The notes under the pieces: model-generated
The model's database searches: none
What the model was told of the DNA's origin: nothing
What the model saw: only the letters and a program-made list of their open reading frames with translations
DNA from: JAUYQR01 sp031415015
GTDB taxonomy: Bacteria > Pseudomonadota > Alphaproteobacteria > Rhodobacterales > Rhodobacteraceae
Reading direction: 5' to 3'
Length of the DNA: 64,000 nucleotides
Assembly (NCBI GenBank): GCA_031415015.1
Contig: JANOQT010000041.1
Span: 62,001 to 126,000, forward strand
Program-made: the position numbers and the translations under genes
Shown: positions 24,851-32,075 of the stretch, one piece after another
Numbering within the stretch: the first letter of the stretch is position 1
How the letters are laid out: each line of letters opens with the position of its first letter

Positions 24851-24927
24851 AAGCGCCAATCAGCTAACCTCAGCTAAGCTAAGCTCAGCTGATCTCACCT
24901 GATCCGGCCTAGTCCGCCGTCAGACGG

Positions 24928-24952
24928 CCTCTTCCGGCTTAAAAGGTAACAC
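24928..24952 (+). repeat. Right copy of the 25-bp end box
   Basis: CCTCTTCCGGC-N6-GGTAACAC in the same orientation and spacing as at 23665-23689; a one-mismatch relative of the 3' half follows at 24961-24972. Confidence 0.6.
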
Positions 24953-25019
24953 TCCTGGGTAATTGGTTACACAACAGGGGGCATGGGCAGGGGTTAAGTA
25001 ACCCTTAGCGTCCACGCCC

Positions 25020-25036
25020 AAGCCATTGATTTCATT
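25020..25036 (+). repeat. Right copy of the 17-bp AT-rich end box
   Basis: AAGCCATTGATTTCATT, 14 of 17 identical to the copy at 23704-23720, 30 bp from the mcm stop codon. It may mark the right end of the remnant. Confidence 0.5.
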
Positions 25037-25066
25037 TGCGCTGTCTTCGTGCCCACTGTGGACGCC

Positions 25067-27196
25067 TCACCCCTTGGCCGTCCGGATCAAATCCAATATC
25101 TCTTTCGCCGCTGCCGGGATGTTCGTCCCCGGCCCGAAGATCGCCTTCACCCCGGCATCAAACAGGAACTGGTAGTCCTGCTGCGGAATGACCCCGCCGC
25201 AGATCACCAGAATTTCGCCCGCCCCCGCCGCCTGCAACGCCTGAACCAGTTTCGGCGCGAGGGTCTTGTGACCCGCCGCCTGACTGCTGATCCCGATCAC
25301 ATGCACGTCGTTGTCGATGGCATCCTGTGCGGCCTCTTCCGGCGTCTGGAACAGCGGCCCCACATCCACATCAAAACCGATGTCGGCAAAGGCCGTGGCG
25401 ATGACCTTGGCGCCCCGGTCATGCCCGTCCTGGCCCATCTTGACGACCAGCATCCGGGGGCGGCGGCCTTCCTCTTCGGCAAAGGCCTCCACATCTTTCT
25501 GAATCGCGGCAAAGCCCGCGTCGCCCTCATAGGCCGCGCCATACACCCCGGCGAGGGTCTTGACCTCGGCCCGGTGGCGGCCAAACACCTTTTCCATCGC
25601 CATGCTGATTTCCCCCACCGTAGCGCGCGCCCGCGCCGCATCGACCGCCGCGTCCAGAAGATTGCCGCCGTCCTGCGCCCGACGCGTCACCTCGGTCAGC
25701 GTCGCCTCCACCTGTGCGCTGTCGCGCCCCGCCCTGATTGCGGCCAGCTTCGCCACCTGCGCCTCGCGCACCGCCACGTTGTCGATATCGCGGATCTCGA
25801 TGGCGTCTTCGGTCTCCAGCCGGTATTTGTTGACCCCGACAATCACCTCTTCGCCCCGGTCGATCTTCGCCTGCCGCCGCGCCGCCGACTCCTCGATCCG
25901 CAGCTTTGGCATGCCCGATGCGACCGCCCTGGTCATCCCCCCCATCGCCTCGACCTCTTCGATCAGCGCCCAGGCTTCGGTCGCCATCTGGTCAGTCAGG
26001 CTTTCCACGTAATAGCTGCCCGCCAAGGGATCGACGACATGGGTGATCCCGGTTTCTTCCTGCAAGATCAGCTGGGTATTGCGCGCGATGCGGGATGCGA
26101 AATCCGACGGCAGCGCCATCGCCTCGTCAAAGCTGTTGGTGTGCAGGCTTTGCGTGCCGCCCAGAACCGCCGCCATCGCCTCGTACGCCGTGCGCACGAT
26201 ATTGTTGTAGGGGTCCTGTTCTTGCAAACTGACGCCACTTGTCTGGCAATGCGTCCGCAGCATCAGGGACGAGGCTTTCTTCGCCCCGAACTCTGCCATG
26301 ATCCGGTGCCACAGCAGCCGCGCGGCCCGCAGCTTTGCCGCCTCCATGAAGACATTCATCCCGATGGCGAAGAAGAACGACAGCCGCCCGGCGAAATCGT
26401 CAACATCCATGCCCCGCGCCAGCGCCTGCCGTACATATTCCCGCCCGTCGGCCAAGGTGAAGGCCAGTTCCTGCACCAGATTCGCGCCCGCCTCCTGCAT
26501 GTGGTAGCCGGAGATGGAGATCGAGTTGAACTTCGGCATCTCTGTCGCCGTGTATTCGATGATATCCGCCACGATCCGCATCGAGGGTTCTGGCGGATAG
26601 ATGTAGGTGTTGCGGACCATGAATTCTTTGAGAATGTCGTTCTGGATGGTGCCCGACAGCGCCGCGCGGGGCACGCCCTGTTCCTCGCCCGCGACGATGA
26701 AGCTGGCAAGCACCGGGATCACCGCGCCATTCATCGTCATGGAGACGCTGACTGTATCCAACGGGATGCCGTCGAACAGCAGCTTCATGTCCTCGACGCT
26801 GTCAATCGCCACACCGGCCTTGCCGACATCGCCCACCACGCGGGGGTGGTCGCTATCGTACCCCCGATGCGTCGCCAGGTCGAAGGCCACCGACACGCCC
26901 TGCTGACCCGCCGCCAGCGCCTTGCGGTAAAAGGCGTTCGACGCCTCGGCGGTGGAAAACCCCGCATATTGCCGGATCGTCCAGGGCCGCCCCGCATACA
27001 TCGTGGCGCGCACCCCGCGCGTGAACGGGGCCACACCCGGCACACCGCCCAGATGCGTCAGCCCCCCAAGATCAGCCTCGGTGTACAGCGGCTTGACCGC
27101 GATGCCTTCCAGCGTTTGCCAGATCAGGCTGTCGGGGCCCGCGCCCTTCAACTCCTTGGCGGCAAGCGCCTCCCAGGCCTTCAGACTGTCGGTCAT
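25067..27196 (-). CDS. mcm: Methylmalonyl-CoA mutase (adenosylcobalamin-dependent)
   Basis: The 709-residue enzyme interconverts (R)-methylmalonyl-CoA and succinyl-CoA, the last step of propionyl-CoA assimilation. The chosen start is MTDSLKAWEALAAKELKG; a start ten codons upstream is weaker. The N-terminal TIM barrel shows PWTIRQYAGFSTAEASNAFYR (split: PWTIRQYAGF, STAEASNAFYR). The C-terminal B12 domain carries KMGQDGHDRGAKVIATAF (about 590-607) with the DxHxxG cobalt-ligand His, and later GGVIPQQDY. Both halves are in one chain, as in bacterial large-subunit homodimers. It lies in the pcc locus and ends beside the Mu-like remnant. Confidence 0.97.
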   Translation of the reverse strand: MTDSLKAWEALAAKELKGAGPDSLIWQTLEGIAVKPLYTEADLGGLTHLGGVPGVAPFTRGVRATMYAGRPWTIRQYAGFSTAEASNAFYRKALAAGQQGVSVAFDLATHRGYDSDHPRVVGDVGKAGVAIDSVEDMKLLFDGIPLDTVSVSMTMNGAVIPVLASFIVAGEEQGVPRAALSGTIQNDILKEFMVRNTYIYPPEPSMRIVADIIEYTATEMPKFNSISISGYHMQEAGANLVQELAFTLADGREYVRQALARGMDVDDFAGRLSFFFAIGMNVFMEAAKLRAARLLWHRIMAEFGAKKASSLMLRTHCQTSGVSLQEQDPYNNIVRTAYEAMAAVLGGTQSLHTNSFDEAMALPSDFASRIARNTQLILQEETGITHVVDPLAGSYYVESLTDQMATEAWALIEEVEAMGGMTRAVASGMPKLRIEESAARRQAKIDRGEEVIVGVNKYRLETEDAIEIRDIDNVAVREAQVAKLAAIRAGRDSAQVEATLTEVTRRAQDGGNLLDAAVDAARARATVGEISMAMEKVFGRHRAEVKTLAGVYGAAYEGDAGFAAIQKDVEAFAEEEGRRPRMLVVKMGQDGHDRGAKVIATAFADIGFDVDVGPLFQTPEEAAQDAIDNDVHVIGISSQAAGHKTLAPKLVQALQAAGAGEILVICGGVIPQQDYQFLFDAGVKAIFGPGTNIPAAAKEILDLIRTAKG

Positions 27197-27277
27197 TGCG
27201 ATCCCCGCTTGCGGGTGCCGTGACACCCCTTTGGATTTGGCCTGAGGTGCCCTATATCGAGATCAAAGAGAGGCATC

Positions 27278-27706
27278 ATGAGACCGATTTACGCCATTGT
27301 TTTCGCGGCACTTCTGCCCTTCGCGGCCAGCGCGCAGGACTTCGCGCCGCTGCCCGCCACAGAGGTGGTGTTTGCCGATCAGCTGTATCTCAAGCGTCCG
27401 GTCGTCGTGTTCGCGGATGCGCCGAACGACCCGAACTTTCTGCGCCAGATGGAGCTTCTGGCCCGCGCTTACCCTGAACTTGAGGAACGCGACGTGATCC
27501 TTGTCACCGATACCGATCCGGCGGCAAAATCCGAGTGGCGGCAAAAGCTGCGACCGCGCGGGTTTTCGCTGGTGATCATGGACAAGGATCTGCGCGCAGT
27601 GGTCCGCAAGCCACTGCCCTGGGACGTCCGCGAGATCACCCATGCCATCGACAAGATGCCGCTGCGCCGGACCGAGATTCTGGAGCGGAACCCGGCGGGG
27701 CGGTGA
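27278..27706 (+). CDS. DUF4174 secreted protein
   Basis: The 142-residue product has a signal peptide (MRPIYAIVFAALLPFAASA, cleavage about residue 19) and a DUF4174 domain with thioredoxin-like beta-alpha layout: RPVVVFADAPNDPNFLRQM, DVILVTDTD, RGFSLVIMDKDL and RKPLPWDVREITHAIDKMPLR. No redox CxxC is present. It is divergent from mcm and convergent with pccA, whose stop is 2 bp away. Role in the propionate locus is unknown. Confidence 0.8.
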   Translation: MRPIYAIVFAALLPFAASAQDFAPLPATEVVFADQLYLKRPVVVFADAPNDPNFLRQMELLARAYPELEERDVILVTDTDPAAKSEWRQKLRPRGFSLVIMDKDLRAVVRKPLPWDVREITHAIDKMPLRRTEILERNPAGR

Positions 27707-27708
27707 CA

Positions 27709-29709
27709 TCACTCGAACTCCATGATCACGTCATCGACCCGAAGGCTTGACCCCGCCATGGCCTTCACCGATTTCACCACGCCCGCGCGTTCGGCCTTGA
27801 GGATGTTTACCATCTTCATCGCCTCGACCGTCGCCAGTGCCTGACCTTCCTGCACCTCGTCGCCCACGGCGACGTTGATCCGCACGATCAGCCCCGGCAT
27901 CGGACACAAAAGGAAGCGCGAGGTGTCTGGCGGGGTCTTCTCCAGCATCAGCCCGGCGAGTTTATGCTGGCGGGGGCTGCGGACATGCACCTTCAGGTCC
28001 GCCCCGCGCAGCCGCATCCGGAACCCCATCGGGATCTTGGCCGTCTTGATCGCCAGCGGCACGCCGCCCACATCGACCCGCGCCAGAGGTTGGCCCGGCG
28101 TCCAGTCCGAGGTGACGCGCAGGGCGGCGCCATCGGCGAAGGTGACGGTTGACCCATCCGGATCGGCCGCGATTTTCACCGTATGATCCGTTCCTTGCAG
28201 GCTGACCACCCAGTCATCGCCCACCCGCCGCGTATGGTTGTCCATCGTGCCGGAGATGCGGGTGCGGCGGATTTCCGCAACCCGGTTCATCGCAGCGGCT
28301 GCGGCTGCGACCTGAAGCAAGGTCGCATCGTCAAGCATCGCACCCTTGAAGCCGTCGGGGTATTCTTCGGCGATGAACGCCGTGGTGATATCGCCCGCAA
28401 CGAAACGCGGATGGCCCATCACCGCGCTGACGAAGGGCAGGTTGTGGCCGATGCCTTCCACCTCGAACGTGTCCAGCGCCAGCCGCATTTCCTCGATGGC
28501 GGCCTGGCGGGTGGGGGCCCAGGTGCATAGCTTGGCGATCATCGGGTCGTAGAACATGCTGATCTCGCCGCCTTCGAACACGCCGGTATCATTGCGCACG
28601 ATGCCCGTCGCCGTCGCCCCTTCGACCGGGGGGCGGTAGCGGGTCAGCCGACCGATGGAAGGCAGGAAATTGCGGTAAGGGTCTTCGGCGTACAGACGGG
28701 ATTCCATCGCCCAGCCGTTGATCTTCAGGTCTTCCTGACGGAACGGCAAGGATTCCCCGTTCGCCACCCGGATCATCTGTTCGACCAGATCGACGCCGGT
28801 GATCAGTTCGGTCACCGGGTGTTCGACCTGCAAACGTGTATTCATTTCAAGGAAATAGAAGTTTCGGTTACCGTCGACGATGAATTCCACCGTGCCGGCG
28901 CTGGTATAGCCCACGGCACGCGCCAAGGCGCAGGCCTGTTCGCCCATGGCCTTGCGCGTCGCCTCATCCAGGAACGGCGAGGGGGCCTCTTCGATCACCT
29001 TCTGGTTCCGCCGCTGGATGCTGCATTCGCGTTCGTGCAGGTAGACGATGTTGCCGTGCTGGTCGCCCAGCACCTGAATTTCAATGTGGCGGGGTTGCGT
29101 CACGAACTTCTCGATGAAGATGCGGTCGTCGCCAAAGCTGGCGGCGGCTTCGTTCTTGGACGACTGGAAGCCTTCGCGCGCCTCGGCATCGTCCCAGGCA
29201 ACGCGCATCCCCTTGCCGCCACCGCCCGCACTGGCCTTGATCATCACCGGATAGCCGATCTGGGTGGCGATCCGCACCGCCTCGTCCGCGTCGGCAATCA
29301 GGCCCATGTGGCCCGGCACGGTGCTGACACCCGCCGCCATCGCCAGTTTTTTAGAGGTGATCTTGTCGCCCATCGCCTCAATCGCGGGGGACGGCGGGCC
29401 GATGAACACCACGCCCGCCGCCTCCAGCGCCGCCGCGAAGTTCATGTTTTCACTTAGGAACCCGTAACCCGGATGCACCGCCTCGGCCTTGGTCTGGCGC
29501 ACCGCCTCCATGATCTTGTCGATCACGATGTAGGACTGTGCGGCGGGCGACGGGCCGATATGCACCGCTTCATCCGCCATGGTGACGTGCAGGGCGTTGC
29601 GGTCGGCGTCGGAATAGACGGCGACCGTCTGGATCCCCATCTTGCGGGCGGTCTTGATGACACGGCAGGCGATTTCACCCCGGTTTGCGATCAGGATCTT
29701 CTTGAACAT
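27709..29709 (-). CDS. pccA: Propionyl-CoA carboxylase alpha subunit (biotin carboxylase + BCCP)
   Basis: The 666-residue protein carries the biotin carboxylase (about 1-445): MFKKILIANRGEIACRVIK, KASAGGGGKGMR (ATP-grasp loop, about 159-170), and EMNTRLQVEHPVTE. A BT domain follows, then a C-terminal biotinyl domain with EAMKM (Lys about 632). It carboxylates biotin with bicarbonate and ATP; PccB then transfers CO2 to propionyl-CoA. pccB is 2.4 kb away on the same strand, separated by small genes. The biotin uptake genes bioMNY are further along in this window. Confidence 0.96.
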   Translation of the reverse strand: MFKKILIANRGEIACRVIKTARKMGIQTVAVYSDADRNALHVTMADEAVHIGPSPAAQSYIVIDKIMEAVRQTKAEAVHPGYGFLSENMNFAAALEAAGVVFIGPPSPAIEAMGDKITSKKLAMAAGVSTVPGHMGLIADADEAVRIATQIGYPVMIKASAGGGGKGMRVAWDDAEAREGFQSSKNEAAASFGDDRIFIEKFVTQPRHIEIQVLGDQHGNIVYLHERECSIQRRNQKVIEEAPSPFLDEATRKAMGEQACALARAVGYTSAGTVEFIVDGNRNFYFLEMNTRLQVEHPVTELITGVDLVEQMIRVANGESLPFRQEDLKINGWAMESRLYAEDPYRNFLPSIGRLTRYRPPVEGATATGIVRNDTGVFEGGEISMFYDPMIAKLCTWAPTRQAAIEEMRLALDTFEVEGIGHNLPFVSAVMGHPRFVAGDITTAFIAEEYPDGFKGAMLDDATLLQVAAAAAAMNRVAEIRRTRISGTMDNHTRRVGDDWVVSLQGTDHTVKIAADPDGSTVTFADGAALRVTSDWTPGQPLARVDVGGVPLAIKTAKIPMGFRMRLRGADLKVHVRSPRQHKLAGLMLEKTPPDTSRFLLCPMPGLIVRINVAVGDEVQEGQALATVEAMKMVNILKAERAGVVKSVKAMAGSSLRVDDVIMEFE

Positions 29710-29736
29710 GGCGGGCCCCCGGTGGCGATAAATGCA

Positions 29737-29772
29737 AAAGGACCACCCGGGCGGCTGGCCCGGATGGTCCTT
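29737..29772 (-). terminator. Rho-independent terminator of the small lipoprotein gene
   Basis: An inverted repeat of 16 bp with one bulge (AAGGACCATCCGGGC ... GCCCGGGTGGTCCTT on the minus strand) and a short loop is followed on the minus strand by TTTGCATTTAT. It lies between the lipoprotein gene and the pccA start, so pccA should have its own promoter or depend on read-through. Confidence 0.8.
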
Positions 29773-29817
29773 GATGATGGTTCAGCCCGCCCGAAGGCGG
29801 CCCGATCAGTGGCTATG

Positions 29818-30036
29818 TCAGTAGGACGAACGGCAGGGCGGCAGGCCCAGTTCGATACCGCAGGTGGCCGCACCGGCAAGACCGCCAAGCGCTGCGCCAG
29901 CGACAATGTTTTCGTCCAGCGCGTCGGCCACGACGGCCCCTGCAACAGCACCGGCGACGCCGCGCGAGGTGGGATCCTGCAGGCAACCCGCCAGCGGAAG
30001 AATAAGAAGGGGGAACAGGAAAAGCGACTTACGCAT
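29818..30036 (-). CDS. Small glycine-zipper lipoprotein
   Basis: The 72-residue lipoprotein has the lipobox LAGC (Cys about 18). The mature part contains glycine-zipper repeats (GVAGAVAGAVVADAL and GAALGGLAGAATCG, about 26-60), which usually mediate helix packing in the outer membrane or toxin-like channels. It ends GLPPCRSSY; three Cys follow the lipobox or lie near the C-terminus. A strong terminator follows. It belongs to the cluster of small lipoproteins between pccA and pccB. Confidence 0.8.
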   Translation of the reverse strand: MRKSLFLFPLLILPLAGCLQDPTSRGVAGAVAGAVVADALDENIVAGAALGGLAGAATCGIELGLPPCRSSY

Positions 30037-30154
30037 GGGGGACTGCCTCGTTGGTTTGTTGTTATTGCGCCAGATTCTACCGCAACGCTCAGCGATTCAA
30101 AGCAGATTCTTGCCCCGCTCGCGCAATCGGCATCGACCCGCCACCCGCAAAGGG

Positions 30155-30183
30155 TCGGTCCGGCCTGGGAAGGGCCGGACCGA
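30155..30183. terminator. 11-bp-stem hairpin in the 30.0-30.35 kb gap
   Basis: TCGGTCCGGCC and GGCCGGACCGA form a perfect 11-bp stem with a 7-base loop. It lies 170 bp beyond the stop of the hypothetical gene at 30353 and could end that minus-strand transcript; the T-run is short. The rest of the 316-bp gap (30037-30352) shows no gene. Confidence 0.5.
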
Positions 30184-30352
30184 TGGGAAGGGGAAGGGGT
30201 ACTACAGTGACTGCGCAAGTCATGGCTCGACTGCCGGTGACCCACTTGGAAACAATGCGGCCCACCCGCCATCATTGCAAACCTATTGAGAACGCCGACC
30301 AAGCGATTGGCAAAACCTCGCCAGACAGGCTTTGGGGTCAGCGAAATCATGC

Positions 30353-30748
30353 CTATTCGTCCTCGTCGTCCCAGTCGTCCGTCACCACAAGAGGGGCGTC
30401 GGGGGCGAAAACTTCGGGGAACGCGGCCTCGGCCCGCTTTACGTCAATGCGCAGAAGCGCGTCATAGCTGGCCGGGTCGAACGGGTCTTCGGCGGGCACC
30501 ACCTCGCGGCCAAACAGCCACGACAGCCGCCCTGCGTCCAGATTACCCCGCTCGAACGGCTCGTCCCCGAACTGTTGCCAGAGCGCCGCCATGAAGCCCT
30601 GATCGGCCAGCCGGTCGGTGTGCTTGCGGTCCTTGAACCGCTCGCGCTTGATGATCTTGGCCGGGCCGTCCTTCAGATTGGCGCGGCGGATGGTGAACTG
30701 AAAGTCGGTGCCCTGCAAACGGCCGGGAAAGCCGCGGTGTTTCAGCAT
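30353..30748 (-). CDS. Conserved Rhodobacterales hypothetical in the pcc locus
   Basis: The 131-residue soluble protein begins MLKHRGFPGRLQGTDFQFTIRRANLKDGPAKIIKRERFKDR and ends in an acidic tail VVTDDWDDEDE. Neither a signal peptide nor a membrane segment is present. The N-terminal third is basic, the rest acidic. The upstream in-frame start at 30805 is less likely. Proteins of this type are often found between pccA and pccB in Rhodobacteraceae (from memory). Function is unknown. Confidence 0.72.
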   Translation of the reverse strand: MLKHRGFPGRLQGTDFQFTIRRANLKDGPAKIIKRERFKDRKHTDRLADQGFMAALWQQFGDEPFERGNLDAGRLSWLFGREVVPAEDPFDPASYDALLRIDVKRAEAAFPEVFAPDAPLVVTDDWDDEDE

Positions 30749-30841
30749 ATGTCCTGTCTCCTCAGCAGTTGGGTGACAGGACGCATAGGGCCATTCGCTG
30801 GCCAAGCCCAGATGGCCAGGCCAGCGGAACGGGCAACGGGC

Positions 30842-31150
30842 TCAGTTAATTGTGCGGCCCTGCGGATCGTCGGGCCCGTCGTTGTCTTCGGGAATTCGCG
30901 TGCAGATCGGCCATTGTCCTGGCGCGGTGAATGTCGGCCGTTCGCCCGGCTGGCAGCGGTCTTCGCAGCGGGGCAAGGGCGGCAGGGTGCTGTTTGGATC
31001 ACGTTGTTCGTCATCCCGGACGCAGACGGCCTCAAGACGGCCGAACTTGTCATAAACCGGGTCGGGAATGACCGGGTCCGGTTTTGGCGCACAGGATGCG
31101 ACCAGAAGGGCTGCGGCAATTGCGGATGACACGACGGAAAGACTGCGCAT
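30842..31150 (-). CDS. Predicted lipoprotein
   Basis: The 102-residue product starts MRSLSVVSSAIAAALLVASCAPKPDPV; the lipobox VASC places the lipidated Cys at about residue 20. The mature part is Pro/Asp-rich with four more Cys (VCVRDD, PRCEDRCQPG, PICTRI) that could pair. A longer in-frame start (31207) would bury the lipobox and is rejected. It is part of the pccA-pccB cluster. Function is unknown. Confidence 0.78.
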   Translation of the reverse strand: MRSLSVVSSAIAAALLVASCAPKPDPVIPDPVYDKFGRLEAVCVRDDEQRDPNSTLPPLPRCEDRCQPGERPTFTAPGQWPICTRIPEDNDGPDDPQGRTIN

Positions 31151-31309
31151 GATGACGTCTCCGTAATGCGAAGGACTGCAGGCCAAGGATAGCTTGACTT
31201 GGTGCAAATCACAATCTGGAGATGAAGCGCCTCGACCGCTGTGGTCAGCGGGAGGGCGATGTTAGGGGCGGGCGTTGCCGGCGCGTGCTGACCTGCCCGC
31301 CCCGAACGA

Positions 31310-31444
31310 TTACTTGTATTTGCCGGTATAGGTCGGTTCAACCGTGACCGGTTCGACCATGACGACTTCTTCTTCCTTCTTGGCACAGGCAGCCAGCGTT
31401 GCAGCCACAGCCATGACCAGAATGAAACGTCCGCTCTTCGACAT
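31310..31444 (-). CDS. Very small lipoprotein (44 aa)
   Basis: Translated from the complement: MSKSGRFILVMAVAATLAAC followed by AKKEEEVVMVEPVTVEPTYTGKYK. The lipobox LAAC and a charged, Val/Glu-rich mature tail of 25 residues support a real lipoprotein. Upstream, GATGGAGTAGAGG gives a ribosome-binding site. It is too short for most gene callers. It sits in line with two other lipoprotein genes of the pcc cluster. Confidence 0.72.
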   Translation of the reverse strand: MSKSGRFILVMAVAATLAACAKKEEEVVMVEPVTVEPTYTGKYK

Positions 31445-31655
31445 CCTCTACTCCATCTTTCTTGGGGTTTGACAGACACGCATGCACGCGCCCGCCCCCG
31501 ATTCAACATTGAGGCCGCTTGGGTCCGACCTGTCGCAACAATATCCGAAACCTGTCCGGAATGACACGTCAACGCACCCAAGTTGTCAGCCTGTGGCCTT
31601 CCTACATCAGGGGTTGGATTCTGGCCAGTCTGAAATACAACATCTTGCGGCTGCA
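31445..31655. other. Intergenic gap, 211 bp
   Basis: No gene was seen. A promoter for the 44-residue lipoprotein is expected here; no clear box was recognised. Confidence 0.4.
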
Positions 31656-32066
31656 TCAGAACACCTCCCAGATGCAGGCACCGTTTTTCAGCGTGTAAGC
31701 CTCGAAAAACTGGGTGATGTCCGGCGCAGCTTCGCCGAAGGGGACCGGCTTTGCTGCCAGCGAGATGATGATCTGCTGCGGGGCGGGCACCATGCCTTCG
31801 ACCTTGGGCAAGGCGTAGGTATCGCACAGCGCCTGCATATCGGCTGACGCCGCTTCGCTGTCATCGGGCGTCAGGCCGGGGGCGACAAACCGAAATCGCG
31901 CGGCAGCACCCTCGGTTCCGGGCACGTTGGTGATCACATCCAGAAGCGTCACCTCGCGCCCCGACGGCACCTTGATCGCCGTGGCGTCGGGGCCTTCGTC
32001 GCAGCCGCCTGCTCCGACCAGAACGGTCGTGGCAAGGCAGAGAAGGCTTCGGCGCAGACCGGTCAT
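31656..32066 (-). CDS. DUF6497-like lipoprotein
   Basis: The 136-residue product has a lipobox-like GAGGC (Cys about 22), preceded by SLLCLATTVLVG. The mature part VPSGREVTLLDVITNVPGTEGAARFRF (read: VPSGREVTLLDVI, EGAAARFRFVAPGL) and the end YTLKNGACIWEVF resemble the Rhodobacterales DUF6497 family (recalled, not searched). Ten bases after pccB on the same strand, it is probably co-transcribed with pccB. Function is unknown. Confidence 0.74.
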   Translation of the reverse strand: MTGLRRSLLCLATTVLVGAGGCDEGPDATAIKVPSGREVTLLDVITNVPGTEGAAARFRFVAPGLTPDDSEAASADMQALCDTYALPKVEGMVPAPQQIIISLAAKPVPFGEAAPDITQFFEAYTLKNGACIWEVF

Positions 32067-32075
32067 CGTTACCCC

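Larger units (their letters stand above)
23600..25045. mobile_element. Mu-like transposable phage remnant (internally deleted)
   Basis: The gene order is that of the left end of Mu-like phages: a leftward repressor, a divergent rightward Ner-like HTH gene, and a coupled transposase A gene that keeps only its N-terminal 124 codons. Everything downstream (A catalytic core, B, structural genes) is missing, and sequence resembling the other flank follows directly. Related boxes occur near both ends (listed below). The exact ends were not determined; the limits given are approximate. The element lies between the broken secreted-protein gene and mcm. Confidence 0.65.
24851..25066. other. Right flank of the Mu-like remnant, no gene
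   Basis: This 216-bp stretch starts with an imperfect repeat of CAGCTAA/CAGCTGA units (about 24860-24895). It then holds the second end box CCTCTTCCGGC-N6-GGTAACAC (24928-24952), AATTGGTTACAC (24961-24972) and AAGCCATTGATTTCATT (25020-25036). It stops at the mcm stop codon. No coding sequence was seen. Confidence 0.6.

Noticed and set aside
24860..24895. CAGCTAA/CAGCTGA cluster as an attachment site
   Set aside because: The repeats are short and irregular, and no integrase or tRNA gene is near; noted only as part of the remnant flank.
25049..27223. 724-codon open frame on the plus strand opposite mcm
   Set aside because: It is the antisense shadow of the methylmalonyl-CoA mutase gene; the His/Arg/Pro-rich product has no family features.
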